From assembly GCA_025057645.1 (NCBI GenBank), contig JANXBJ010000004.1, positions 108,971-172,970 of the forward strand: DNA of 64,000 nucleotides, in the 5' to 3' direction. Shown here piece by piece: positions 25,626 through 34,397 of the stretch. This DNA is from Anaerolineales bacterium. GTDB lineage: Bacteria > Chloroflexota > Anaerolineae > Anaerolineales > UBA4823. The notes under the pieces were generated by a model, which had not been told where the DNA came from, did no database searches, and saw only the letters and a list, made by a program, of their open reading frames with translations. The first letter of the stretch is position 1. Every line of letters begins with the position of its first letter. The position numbers were made by a program, and so were the translations under genes.

Positions 25626-27425
25626 ATGAAAGCATCTCTCTGGTTTGGGATCGGCGTGAGTGCGATGACAGTTGGGTTCGGAATGCTCCTCTTCGCCCAA
25701 CCCCTCTCGTGGACGGTAACTGTGTCTGCGGCAGTCCTATTGGCGACCGGGATTATCTCGGCGTTTGCCCTTTGGAAACTGGGTTCGGAGAAAGCGCGCC
25801 GTGCGCAAGAGCTTGCCCGCATGATCGTCTCTCTGGAAGAGCAACTCTTTTCGAAGTACGAGACGATTGCCCATATCAGCCACCGCTTCGCCACCGCAAC
25901 CGAAGAAGCCCAAGTCCTCAATTGGGCGATGGAGCTGATGCTTGATCTGGTCAATGCCAAAGCCGCAGCTTTTACTCCGATTGACGAGCTGGGTGCAACG
26001 CTCGGCACCCGAGTACAGGGAGAACTGCCCGCCGGCATCGCAAAAGAGTGGATCGAATACCTCAGTTCGCCTACGGTGCGGAGAAAGTGCCCAAATTGCA
26101 ACCGGATGGGAATCCTCAGCGACCAATGCCCCTTAGTTTACGGCAAAGACGATCAGTTCTCGGTTTACTGTGTTCCGGTGCGTCGACCGGATCAAGAGCT
26201 AGGAATCTTCCATCTCTTTTTGACTCCAGGAGTCTCCCTAGGACGGGAACAAGAGTTCTTGGTGAGACTGATCAGCGATCAGACGGCGCTGGCTCTGGAG
26301 GGGGCCAGGCTGCGCTCCCGTGAGGTGGATGCACACTTTCAGCTTGAGGCCGCTAAGCATCAGCTCGATGTGGGCTATTTTATCGAAGAGCTTTTGCGGG
26401 GGCTTGTGCGCGGCTTGGAGGTGGAGGCGGCGATCGTCTCTGTCTGGGATGCGCGGCTGAAAAAGCCCGTCAAGGCGTTTTCGGTTGGAGCGATCGGCGA
26501 GGCCGAAAAGGAGCGCCTCTACACGTTCCTCTCTCGGCGCAGTCTGGAGAAACTCGAGAAGGCTCTCCATCCCCTCACACTTGAAGAAGGGGGCAAAATG
26601 CGTGATATTTTGCTACTCACGGTTGCGATCCCCATCGAGCGCAGGGATTTGAGAGGGGTGTTACAAATTTTGCTCCCTGCAGCGCGCCGCGAGTTCACTG
26701 CAAAACAAGAGGAGATGTTGAAAGCCGTGGTGACCCAAATTTCCTTCCTTCTTCAAAACGCTAATCTGCTCGCCGAGGTGGAGATTAAGGCAATCCTCCA
26801 AGAACGCATTCGCTTAGCTCGCGAAATTCACGACGGTCTCGCCCAAACGCTGGGCTTCTTGAAGCTGAAAATCTCGCAACTCCGTTCCTATCTAGACCAA
26901 GGGGAGTTTGAACGGGCGAATCAGACCGTTCAGCTACTCTATCAGGCTGTGCAGGATGCCTATATTGAGGCGCGGCATGCCATCGACCAATTGCGTGCCT
27001 CCGTCTATGACGCGCCTTTGGCCGAACTCTTGCAGGAAGCCCTGGATGAGTTCCGCGAGTCGAGCGGGATTCCTTGCGAGTTGGTGGTTGAGCCTCAAGA
27101 TTTGCGCCTTCCCGTCGAGATCAACGCTCAGCTTGTGCGAATTGTTCAAGAGTCGCTCAGCAATGTGCGCAAGCATGCCCGTGCTCATCGCGTGCAAATC
27201 CAAACCGCCGTCAAGGGGGATTGGCTCATCCTCGAAGTGCGGGATGACGGGGTGGGCTTTCAACCCGAGGAAGTGAGCCGCCGTTCTCAATACGGATTGC
27301 GGGGCATGAAGGAGCGCGCAGAACTGATTGGAGCAGAGCTGCAAATCATCAGTCAGCCCAATCAAGGGGCAACCGTCCAGGTGAGATTACCCTTATCCCA
27401 ACTGGAGAGGAGTTGGCAAGCATGA
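25626..27425 (+). CDS. NarX/NreB-type sensor histidine kinase
   Basis: 599 residues: two N-terminal membrane helices (about 5-25 and 29-50), a GAF-like region (60-230), a second GAF (240-375), HisKA_3 with the phospho-acceptor His in LAREIHDGLAQTLG, and a C-terminal HATPase (VQESLSNVRKHARA, LEVRDDGVGF). The first GAF contains CPNC and a further Cys within 12 residues, a possible metal or redox site. The stop overlaps the regulator start (ATGA), which marks a cognate pair. Redox or respiratory input is plausible, since the oxidase operon follows, but this is inference. Confidence 0.93.
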   Translation: MKASLWFGIGVSAMTVGFGMLLFAQPLSWTVTVSAAVLLATGIISAFALWKLGSEKARRAQELARMIVSLEEQLFSKYETIAHISHRFATATEEAQVLNWAMELMLDLVNAKAAAFTPIDELGATLGTRVQGELPAGIAKEWIEYLSSPTVRRKCPNCNRMGILSDQCPLVYGKDDQFSVYCVPVRRPDQELGIFHLFLTPGVSLGREQEFLVRLISDQTALALEGARLRSREVDAHFQLEAAKHQLDVGYFIEELLRGLVRGLEVEAAIVSVWDARLKKPVKAFSVGAIGEAEKERLYTFLSRRSLEKLEKALHPLTLEEGGKMRDILLLTVAIPIERRDLRGVLQILLPAARREFTAKQEEMLKAVVTQISFLLQNANLLAEVEIKAILQERIRLAREIHDGLAQTLGFLKLKISQLRSYLDQGEFERANQTVQLLYQAVQDAYIEARHAIDQLRASVYDAPLAELLQEALDEFRESSGIPCELVVEPQDLRLPVEINAQLVRIVQESLSNVRKHARAHRVQIQTAVKGDWLILEVRDDGVGFQPEEVSRRSQYGLRGMKERAELIGAELQIISQPNQGATVQVRLPLSQLERSWQA

Positions 27426-28063
27426 TCCGCATTGTGGTTGTGGATGATCACGCTTTGTTTCGTTCAGGCCTAATCAGCCTTTTGGGGGAGATGGGAGAGT
27501 TCCAAGTGGTCGGAGAGGCTGCCAACGGTCGGGAAGCCCTGGAAGTCGTGCGGCAGACTAAGCCGGATATTGTCCTCATGGACGTAAATATGCCCGTGAT
27601 GGGCGGGGTCGAGACCGTTCGTGCCCTCAAAGCCCACGAATCCTGTCGCATCATTATGCTGACTATCTCCAAGTCCGATGAAGACTTGCTTAGCGCCATT
27701 TCAGCCGGTGCGGATGGATATCTGCTCAAAAATGCCACCCCCGAAGAGCTTAGGAAGGCCATCCTCCAAGTGCACCATGGCATGGGGGTGCTCTCCCCCG
27801 AAGTCACCCGTCAGGTGATGACCGCAGTAGCGAGTGGGAGGATGCCTCAACAAGAGGTGGGTCTGAGCGCTCGCGAAATTGAGGTGCTCTCTTGCCTGGC
27901 GCGGGGACTGACGACGGCTCAGATTTCCCAAGAGCTGTTCATCTCCGAGAACACCGTCAAAACCCATGTGCGCCATATCCTCGAAAAGCTCGAGGCCTCA
28001 AATCGTGTCGAGGCGACACGCAAAGCCGTCCAGATGGGGCTAATTAGCGCCTCCGAATACTAG
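27422..28063 (+). CDS. NarL/FixJ-type response regulator
   Basis: 213 residues from ATG 27422; a TTG three codons upstream is possible. The receiver has the acidic pair VVDDH, phospho-acceptor in VLMDVNMP, switch residue in MLTISKS and Lys in YLLKNA, so it looks fully functional. The C-terminal LuxR-type HTH (about 145-210) contains LSAREIEVLSCLARG and ISENTVKTHVRHIL. It overlaps the kinase gene by 4 bp. It lies just ahead of the cytochrome oxidase operon, whose first ORF begins with a diverged copy of this receiver, so it may control that operon. Confidence 0.94.
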   Translation: MIRIVVVDDHALFRSGLISLLGEMGEFQVVGEAANGREALEVVRQTKPDIVLMDVNMPVMGGVETVRALKAHESCRIIMLTISKSDEDLLSAISAGADGYLLKNATPEELRKAILQVHHGMGVLSPEVTRQVMTAVASGRMPQQEVGLSAREIEVLSCLARGLTTAQISQELFISENTVKTHVRHILEKLEASNRVEATRKAVQMGLISASEY

Positions 28064-28126
28064 ATTTTTCTGAAGAGGAACTGCTACCGTCTTCTAGGGG
28101 GAGAAGCCGAGTCGGTTGTGTGCTAC

Positions 28127-28150
28127 AGGGGTGATGCGAAAATCACCCCT
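28127..28150. terminator. Hairpin between the two-component and oxidase operons
   Basis: AGGGGTGAT (28127-28135), a 6-nt loop, ATCACCCCT (28142-28150), with outer CTAC/GTAG extending the stem. No T-run follows. Probably the end of the regulator transcript. Confidence 0.5.
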
Positions 28151-28193
28151 CCGTAGTATCGAAGAATCCCTCGGTTTGTCGGTTGGGGGGTGT

Positions 28194-28222
28194 ATGACAA
28201 ACGCTTCCTTGTTTGGTACAGT
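28194..28222 (+). promoter_or_regulatory. Promoter of the cytochrome oxidase operon
   Basis: ATGACA (28194-28199), 17 bp, TACAGT (28217-28222) with TG at 28214-28215 (extended -10). Predicted start near 28229, which excludes the Met at 28190 and favours ATG 28256 as the first codon. Confidence 0.65.
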
Positions 28223-28255
28223 AGAGCCGAGTCATTTAGGATTGGTTGGCTAAAA

Positions 28256-28687
28256 ATGTTTCGCAACTTCGGTCGCTCTCCGGTGCGGGTCTTAATTGCT
28301 TCCAATCATGCCCTCTTCCGGCATGGTTTGGTGAGTCTATTCAAAAAGAGATTGGGGGTCAGAGTTGAAATTGTGGGGGAGGTCACGAACCTAGAGAGCG
28401 CCGTCGCCGCCCTAGAAGAGCGCAATGTGGACTTGGTGATCGTCGATTACGATGATGAACAGCTCAACCGGGAGGACTTTCTGGCCCACTTTGTAAGCGG
28501 TGGGGGACAGAAGCGGGTGATCTTGCTTTCACTATCCAATCCCGAAAGTGCCATGTTATACGATCGGCGGGAAGTGCCGCTTTCCCAGCTCGAGGCATGG
28601 TTTGAGGGGTGGCGGGAGTCTGATACGCAATCTACGTCTCCCTCCGTGGAGAGAGCGGGAGAGAAAATCCAAACAAGGAGTAACCGT
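28256..28687 (+). CDS. Pseudo-receiver domain, open in frame into ctaC
   Basis: 144 codons with no stop before ctaC, so it could be an N-terminal extension of CtaC or a separate unit whose stop has been lost. The sequence is a receiver paralogous to the adjacent NarL-type regulator: RVLIASNHALFRHGLVSL compared with RIVVVDDHALFRSGLISL. The acidic pair is lost (SN for DD), the Asp in VIVDYDDEQ remains, and the conserved Lys region is not recognisable, so normal phosphotransfer is unlikely. No output domain follows. A strong AAGGAG site and ATG at 28688 suggest ctaC is also translated independently. A cytosolic receiver ahead of the CtaC signal/TM segment would be an unusual topology. Confidence 0.55.
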
Positions 28688-29696
28688 ATGAAGCATCTCA
28701 TCGTCGCCTCGATTTTGGTGATCGTGCTGACGGTATTGATCGTTCTCGGCGCAGGACAGGTGCGGTTGTTGCCTGTGGCCGCCAGCGCGCAGGCGCAACC
28801 TATCGACTCTCTGTTTCGTCTAATGTTCCTTGCCATCGCTTTCTTGTTCTCTTTGATCGTGGTGTTTATGCTGTATAGCATCGTCGTTTTTCGCCGCCGA
28901 AAGGGAGACGAGACCGATGCCCGCCACATCGAAGGGAACAATACCTTGGAAGTGACCTGGACGGCTATTCCTTTGGTCGTGGTGTTGGGTCTGTCGTTTT
29001 TAGGGGCGCAATCACTCGCCCAAGTGGAAAGACCAGACCCAAAGCCCCTCGAAGTGGATGTGATCGGCTTGCAGTGGACCTGGCGTTTTGAGTACCCGCG
29101 CTACGGGATTGTTTCCAATGAATTGGTCTTGCCGGTGAATAAGCAAGCAATTTTGTATTTGTCCTCTCAAGATGTGATCCATTCCTTCTGGGTGCCCGAG
29201 TTTCGCGTGAAGCAGGACCTCTTGCCGGGAGGTGAAGAGTTCGTGCGCACTCTGCGCATCACTCCCACCCAAATCGGTTCGTATAAGGTGCGCTGCGCAG
29301 AGTTGTGTGGCATCCGCCATGCCTACATGGAATCGCCGGTGATTGTGGTTTCGCAAGCGGACTTTGACGTTTGGGTGGCTCAGCAGACCGGTGAACCCAC
29401 GGACCCGGTGGAACGGGGCCGCAAATGGGCAAATCAATATGGCTGTCTTTCTTGCCACTCTCTGGACGGTTCCAAGCTGGTCGGGCCGACCTGGCTGGGG
29501 TTGTTCGGTTCGGAAGTGAAGTTGGCCGATGGCCGCACCGTGATCGCCGATGAGGTCCTATATTATCGAGTCAATTCGCAATCCCGGTGCTGCCATTGTC
29601 GAGGGCTACCCGAACATCATGCCGGCTTCGTTAGGCCAAGACCTGAGCGATGAACGGATCCAGGATATCATCGCCTTCATCAAGACTTTACGCTAA
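28688..29696 (+). CDS. ctaC: Cytochrome c oxidase subunit II with cytochrome c domain, apparent frameshift
   Basis: Start ATG 28688 with AAGGAG six to seven bases upstream. Order: signal/TM helix, second TM helix (LMFLAIAFLFSLIVVFMLYS), cupredoxin CuA domain with C-x3-C-x3-H-x2-M in CAELCGIRHAYM, then a fused cytochrome c domain with CLSCH. The original frame ends at 29653 after an arginine-rich, unfamilial tail. From 29556 the +1 frame restores the expected ending (YIIESIRNPGAAIVEGYP, the heme Met in NIMPAS, DIIAFIKTLR) and stops at 29694-29696. One extra G around 29553-29555 explains this. It may be a sequencing error, a real mutation or recoding. CtaC accepts electrons from cytochrome c and passes them to CtaD. 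Confidence 0.85.
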
Positions 29697-29709
29697 GGGA
29701 GTGTGATCG

Positions 29710-31623
29710 ATGAAAGAGCGCGTTGGTGTGTTTGAAATCGGTTTGGTGCGAGGGCTGATCGGAATGGTTTTGGGGGTGTTGATCGGATTGGGATTGGTCA
29801 GCGCAATTCGGGCTTTGCTAGGATTGCCGGTCTGGCATGCCGAGGCGGCCTGGGTTGTCGGAGGGCTTTTCGGCACCATTGGCTTTATGTTAGCGATCGG
29901 GGTGATGCGCGATTGGATCAAGTGGGCCTTGGGAGAGGAAACGCCCGACTTCCCTGAAGCCGACCCGCGGTTCCAAGGCTGGGCTAAGTATCTGAGCGTT
30001 TCCTACGATCACAAAGTGATCGGCATTCAGTACGGGGTGACCTCTCTCATTGTCATCTGCATAGCGGGTCTGTTTGCCTTGATCTTCCGCACCGAGTTGA
30101 TCGCCCCGGGAATCCAGTTCCTGCAGCCCCAGGATTACAATACGATTATGACCCTGCATGGGATTGTGATGATCGGGGGGATGCTTCTGGGGGTTGGGGC
30201 AATGTCGAACTATTTGGTGCCCCTGCTGATCGGCGCAAACGATATGGCCTTTCCGCGCTTGAACGCATTTTCCTTCTGGATCAATGTGCCTGCGGTGATT
30301 TTGCTGCTTGGCACCCTGTTTATGGGCGGCTTGGAGACGGGTTGGACGGGCTACCCTCCGCTCAGTGCCCGGGCGCCGTTGGGTACGCAATGGTTCTTGC
30401 TCGGAGTCTATTTCATCGGCTTTTCTTCGATTTTCGGCGCCTTGAACATCATTGCCACGGTCATGAAACTGCGGGCGAGGGGGATGACCTATTTCCGCAT
30501 GCCGATCTTTGTCTGGACGGCAGCGGCAACCGCCTTGATTGCCCTGACGGCCACTCAGTTGATCGGACTTTCCTTCCAGTTGGTCATGTTTGAAAGGCTG
30601 TTCGGCATGGCCTTCTTTGAGCCTGCAAAGGGCGGCAATCCTATCCTCTTCCAGCATCTCTTCTGGTTCTATTCCCATCCGGCAGTGTATGTTTTCGTCC
30701 TGACCGGTTTAGGAGTGATCAGCGAGCTTTTGCCCGTCTTTGCACGTAAGCCGCTTTTCGGCTATCGCTGGGTGGCCCTCTCATCGTTTGGCATTGCTTT
30801 AGTGGGATTCTTCGTCTGGGCGCATCACATGTTCACCTCGGGGATGGAGCCTTACCTGCGGGTGCCGTTTATGTATAGCACCTTACTGGTCGCAGTGCCC
30901 ACCGGGGTCAAGTTCTTTAGCTGGGTAGCCACCATTTGGGAGGGAAAGCTCTCTTTTGAGACACCGATGCTGTTCGTTCTCGGTGCGATTTCAATTTTCT
31001 TGCTCGGCGGTCTGAGCGGTCCTCCCAACGGCGTGGTTGCAACCGACTTGCACTTACAGGATACCTACTGGATCGTGGGGCACTTCCATGCCACAATGTT
31101 CGGGGGATTCTTATTCCCCTTCTTAGCGGCGATCTATTACTGGTTCCCCAAGATGACCGGGCGCATGTATAACGAGACGCTGGGGAAAATCCACTTTTAC
31201 CTGATGTTGCCTGCGTTCTATGTGCAGTCTTTGGGGCAGTTGCAAGTAGGGTTACTGGGGATGCGACGCCGCATTGCGGACTACGATCCGGCTCTGCAGA
31301 TCGAGTTCACCCACCTGTTGATTACGGTGGCAGGATACGTGATTGCCCTCTCGCTGCTGATCGCACTGATCAATTTTGCCTATAGCGCAGTCAGAGGAAA
31401 GGTGGTCACGGAGAATGTCTGGCGTTCACGCTCTCCGGAGTGGACCTTGCTCCCTTCTCCGATACCGGCTCATAACTATCCTACCCCGATCGAGGTGGTG
31501 GGTGAACCCTATGACTACGGGTTGGCCGGCGCAGTGTATGCTCGGACGGCCTCCGCTGTTCCCACCCGCAAAGAAGGCGAGGCTGCGTTGCCCTCTGACG
31601 CTGCCGCTGCCCCCGCAGACTAG
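29710..31623 (+). CDS. ctaD: Cytochrome c oxidase subunit I
   Basis: 637 residues, heme-copper oxidase catalytic subunit, about 14 membrane helices (two extra at the N-terminus before the conserved core). Ligands seen: low-spin heme His in TLHGIVMIGG, CuB/cross-link region HPAVYVFVLTG, CuB His pair in WAHHMFTSGM, heme His pair in VGHFHATMFGG. It reduces O2 to water and pumps protons. The C-terminus has an Ala-rich tail of 40 residues. RBS AAGGGAG precedes ATG 29710, 13 bp after the corrected end of ctaC. Confidence 0.96.
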   Translation: MKERVGVFEIGLVRGLIGMVLGVLIGLGLVSAIRALLGLPVWHAEAAWVVGGLFGTIGFMLAIGVMRDWIKWALGEETPDFPEADPRFQGWAKYLSVSYDHKVIGIQYGVTSLIVICIAGLFALIFRTELIAPGIQFLQPQDYNTIMTLHGIVMIGGMLLGVGAMSNYLVPLLIGANDMAFPRLNAFSFWINVPAVILLLGTLFMGGLETGWTGYPPLSARAPLGTQWFLLGVYFIGFSSIFGALNIIATVMKLRARGMTYFRMPIFVWTAAATALIALTATQLIGLSFQLVMFERLFGMAFFEPAKGGNPILFQHLFWFYSHPAVYVFVLTGLGVISELLPVFARKPLFGYRWVALSSFGIALVGFFVWAHHMFTSGMEPYLRVPFMYSTLLVAVPTGVKFFSWVATIWEGKLSFETPMLFVLGAISIFLLGGLSGPPNGVVATDLHLQDTYWIVGHFHATMFGGFLFPFLAAIYYWFPKMTGRMYNETLGKIHFYLMLPAFYVQSLGQLQVGLLGMRRRIADYDPALQIEFTHLLITVAGYVIALSLLIALINFAYSAVRGKVVTENVWRSRSPEWTLLPSPIPAHNYPTPIEVVGEPYDYGLAGAVYARTASAVPTRKEGEAALPSDAAAAPAD

Positions 31624-31641
31624 ACCGATTGGAGGTTGAGC

Positions 31642-31860
31642 ATGGAGAAAGATTTAGAACAGCGCAAAAAGCAAGCGTACAGCGTGGGGTTGAGTGTATT
31701 TATCCTGCTGGGCTTCCTGACCATTGGGGAGTACTTTTTAGGAAGCATTGCAGCGACATGGTGGGTGCCCTTGATAGGAGTGGCATTGCTGAAAGCCTTT
31801 TTTGTGGTGCGTGAATACATGCACATCGGTCGCCTTTTCACCACGGAGGAACAAGAATGA
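31642..31860 (+). CDS. ctaF: Cytochrome oxidase subunit IV-like small membrane protein
   Basis: 72 residues from ATG 31642 with GGAGG at 31631-31635; the in-frame TTG at 31636 is not needed. Two membrane helices (about 14-34 and 38-58) and the motif VVREYMHIGRL near the end, as in prokaryotic subunit IV (COX4_pro family). It stabilises the oxidase complex. Overlaps ctaE by 4 bp. Confidence 0.85.
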   Translation: MEKDLEQRKKQAYSVGLSVFILLGFLTIGEYFLGSIAATWWVPLIGVALLKAFFVVREYMHIGRLFTTEEQE

Positions 31861-32435
31861 GCACTCAAGCTGGGGTAAGCTCTTCATATCGGGAAAAGTT
31901 GGCGATCAACCGCCTCGGGCTGTGGCTGTTTATCCTTTCCGACTCTTTCGTCTTCGGAGGCTTGCTGGTCAGCCGGTTTTACTTGCTCGGCACGCAATCG
32001 CGCCCGCATTTGGATCAGTTGGTGGGCTTTGTGGTTACTGTACTGTTGTTGACCAGCTCCTTCTTTATGAATCGGGCAGAGATCGCCATTGCCCACGGGG
32101 ATCGCAAAGCTTTTCTGCGCAATACGGCGATCACGTTGGTGCTGGGTGTGGCTTTCTTGATCGGGGTCGTTGGGGTTGAGTGGCAGATCGCACCGTTCGG
32201 CCCTGCAGACGGAGCGGCAGCTTCGATTTTCTACACCCTCACCGGCTTTCATGCCTTTCATGTGCTGACCGGAGTGCTCTTCTTGGCGGTGGTGCTGCGC
32301 AACGGTTTGCGAGGGCATTACTCGCCCGAGCGGCACTGGGCTGTGGAAGCCGCAGCGGTGTATTGGCACTTTGTCGATGTCGTTTGGATTTTCTTCTATC
32401 CGGCGCTTTACCTGATCGGCACGCCTCTGCCCTAA
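31857..32435 (+). CDS. ctaE: Cytochrome c oxidase subunit III
   Basis: 192 residues with five predicted membrane helices, the bacterial short form. Family motifs: TGFHAFHVLTG, AVEAAAVYWHFVDVVWIFFYPALYL. It associates with subunit I and is linked to proton uptake stability. Starts inside the ctaF stop (ATGA). Standard gene order for caa3-type operons. Confidence 0.95.
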   Translation: MSTQAGVSSSYREKLAINRLGLWLFILSDSFVFGGLLVSRFYLLGTQSRPHLDQLVGFVVTVLLLTSSFFMNRAEIAIAHGDRKAFLRNTAITLVLGVAFLIGVVGVEWQIAPFGPADGAAASIFYTLTGFHAFHVLTGVLFLAVVLRNGLRGHYSPERHWAVEAAAVYWHFVDVVWIFFYPALYLIGTPLP

Positions 32436-32452
32436 TCGAGGAGGTGAGGGCA

Positions 32453-33058
32453 ATGGCAAAGCAAAGGTTCTGGCTGTTCGGTGGCTTGCTCGGATTGTTG
32501 CTCATCTTGCTGGGGATCGGGTTTGCATTTCGTCCCCACACCTATCGTGGGACGCTCATCGAGCCTCCTTTGCCCATTGCCGACTTCGAACTCATCGACC
32601 AAAACGGAGAGACCTTTCGCTTTTCCACTTTGCGGGGCAAGCTGGTGTTGCTCTTCTTTGGTTACACCTACTGCCCGGATATTTGCCCGATCACGCTGGC
32701 GGAATTCAAGCAGGTCAAGGAGAACTTGGCTCAAGAAGCCGAGAAAGTGCGCTTCGTGTTCGTTACCGTCGATCCTCAGCGCGACTCGGCCGAAGTCCTC
32801 AAGAGGCATTTGCAAAACTTTGACCCCCAATTTATCGGCCTGACGGGGAGCGAAGAGGACCTGAGCAAGGTCTGGAAACAATTCGGTGCTTACCGCGCAA
32901 TTCGGCAGGTAGAAGGGTCAACGAACTACCTTGTCGATCACACGGTGCGCATCTACGTAGTGGATGAGGACCAAAATCTCATCCTCACCTACCCTTACGA
33001 CAGCGGGGTGAAAGTTTTGGTTGAGGACGTGCGTCACTTGTTAAAGGGAGTTCAGTGA
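32453..33058 (+). CDS. SCO1/SenC copper chaperone
   Basis: 201 residues from ATG 32453 (GAGGTGAGGG upstream). An N-terminal membrane anchor (6-28) is followed by a thioredoxin-like domain with the copper-binding C-x3-C in YCPDICP and the distal His in LVDHTVRIY. Sco proteins metallate the CuA site of CtaC. Position right after ctaE supports that role. Confidence 0.94.
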   Translation: MAKQRFWLFGGLLGLLLILLGIGFAFRPHTYRGTLIEPPLPIADFELIDQNGETFRFSTLRGKLVLLFFGYTYCPDICPITLAEFKQVKENLAQEAEKVRFVFVTVDPQRDSAEVLKRHLQNFDPQFIGLTGSEEDLSKVWKQFGAYRAIRQVEGSTNYLVDHTVRIYVVDEDQNLILTYPYDSGVKVLVEDVRHLLKGVQ

Positions 33059-33061
33059 GCG

Positions 33062-33589
33062 ATGCCGCTCTCCTTTCGACCCTATCTGAAACGTTTTGCG
33101 ATCGTTTTCTTGATTGCGGTGGTCTTTGTGGCTTTGTTCAACGAAGCAATGTATCTCCTCCAGCGAGACGAGCGCGACCGGCCGCCAAAGACGATCGAGT
33201 TGGTGATTCCTAGAGGGACAGCGGAGCGCATTGCGCAGGGGAAAGAGGTCGCAATCCCTGAAGGAATGACCTTTGTCGTCGGCGACGTGCTTTTGGTGCG
33301 CAATGAAGATGTGGTGGATCACCAACTAGGGCCGCTTTGGATTCCGGCTGGTCGTTCGGCGAGTTTACGCTTTGATACGGCTGATAAGTTGGCTTACCAG
33401 TGCAGCTTTGTGGTGGGGAACTACTTCGGTGTGGACATCCTGAAACCCACGACCTGGACCAGTCGCCTATCCGCCTTGGCCATGGCAGCCCCCACTCTGG
33501 CTGCGCTGCTTTTTGTCTACAGTCTGGTGGTTTTGCCGCTCAAGCCCGTTGAGGCGAGGAGGACCGCCCATCCAAACGGTCGAGGGTAG
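33062..33589 (+). CDS. Membrane-anchored cupredoxin-like protein
   Basis: 175 residues: helix at 10-30, a beta-rich middle (about 45-130) and a second membrane helix at about 142-162. The middle resembles a cupredoxin (VVGDVLLVRNEDVVDHQLG and LAYQCSFVVGNYFGVDI), with a His and a Cys roughly where ligands sit. The second His and the Met of a type-1 copper site are missing. It may be a copper-delivery or structural accessory of the oxidase. It starts 3 bp after the Sco gene. No named family recognised. Confidence 0.65.
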   Translation: MPLSFRPYLKRFAIVFLIAVVFVALFNEAMYLLQRDERDRPPKTIELVIPRGTAERIAQGKEVAIPEGMTFVVGDVLLVRNEDVVDHQLGPLWIPAGRSASLRFDTADKLAYQCSFVVGNYFGVDILKPTTWTSRLSALAMAAPTLAALLFVYSLVVLPLKPVEARRTAHPNGRG

Positions 33590-33599
33590 GAATTCCCCA

Positions 33600-34397
33600 A
33601 TGGTTGCGACACAACCGGAGTCTACTCCGTCCATGCCGATTCGTGAGGGAGTGAGTCGTCTCCGCTTTTGGGTCACCACGCTTCTGGTGTTGATTGCGGT
33701 TGGGGTGATGGTGCGTTTAGGGATTTGGCAGCTCGATCGCTTGGCTCAACGACGTGCTTTCAATGCCCGAGTGCAAGCCCAGCTTGAACAACCTGTGCTG
33801 GTGCTTGACGCTGCGGCGCTCGAGGAAAACCTCGATGAGCTTTATGAAATGGAATACCGTGCAGTGATCGTTGAGGGCGTTTACGACTTTGCGCATCAGG
33901 TCGCTTTGCGCAATCAAGCCTACCAGAACCTTTGGGGAGTTTACTTGCTGACCCCTCTAAAGGTGCAAGGAAGCGATTGGGCGATTATGGTCAACCGCGG
34001 CTGGATTCCCGGCGAAGATTTCCTAAGCGGGGATTGGTCGCGCTACGATCAGCCGGGACAAGTTACTGTGCGCGGAATGATCCGTCGCGCTCAGATCAAG
34101 CCGGATTTCGGAAGGCGTGCTGATCCCACCCCAGGACCTGGCCAGCCCCCGCTAAGGGCTTGGAACCTTGCTAACATCGAGGCGATCGCTCGGCAAATAC
34201 CCTATCCTGTAGTGCCGAACGTCTATGTCCATCAGACCGAAGGAGAGAGAGGGATGCAGAATTTGCCAATTCCCACCCCCATTGAACTCGACTTAAGCGA
34301 AGGTCCGCATCTCGGGTATGCAATCCAGTGGTTTACCTTTGCCACAATTTTAGGGTTGGGATATCCCCTTTTGCTCAGACGGAGGAGGCGAAAATGA
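33600..34397 (+). CDS. SURF1 family oxidase assembly protein
   Basis: 265 residues from ATG 33600. Two membrane helices frame an extracytoplasmic domain. The N-terminal signature LGIWQLDRLAQR and the internal VNRGWIPGEDF are SURF1 hallmarks, and the C-terminal helix is preceded by HLGYAIQWFTFA. SURF1 helps place heme a in subunit I. Its stop overlaps the start of ctaAB (ATGA). Confidence 0.92.
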   Translation: MVATQPESTPSMPIREGVSRLRFWVTTLLVLIAVGVMVRLGIWQLDRLAQRRAFNARVQAQLEQPVLVLDAAALEENLDELYEMEYRAVIVEGVYDFAHQVALRNQAYQNLWGVYLLTPLKVQGSDWAIMVNRGWIPGEDFLSGDWSRYDQPGQVTVRGMIRRAQIKPDFGRRADPTPGPGQPPLRAWNLANIEAIARQIPYPVVPNVYVHQTEGERGMQNLPIPTPIELDLSEGPHLGYAIQWFTFATILGLGYPLLLRRRRRK

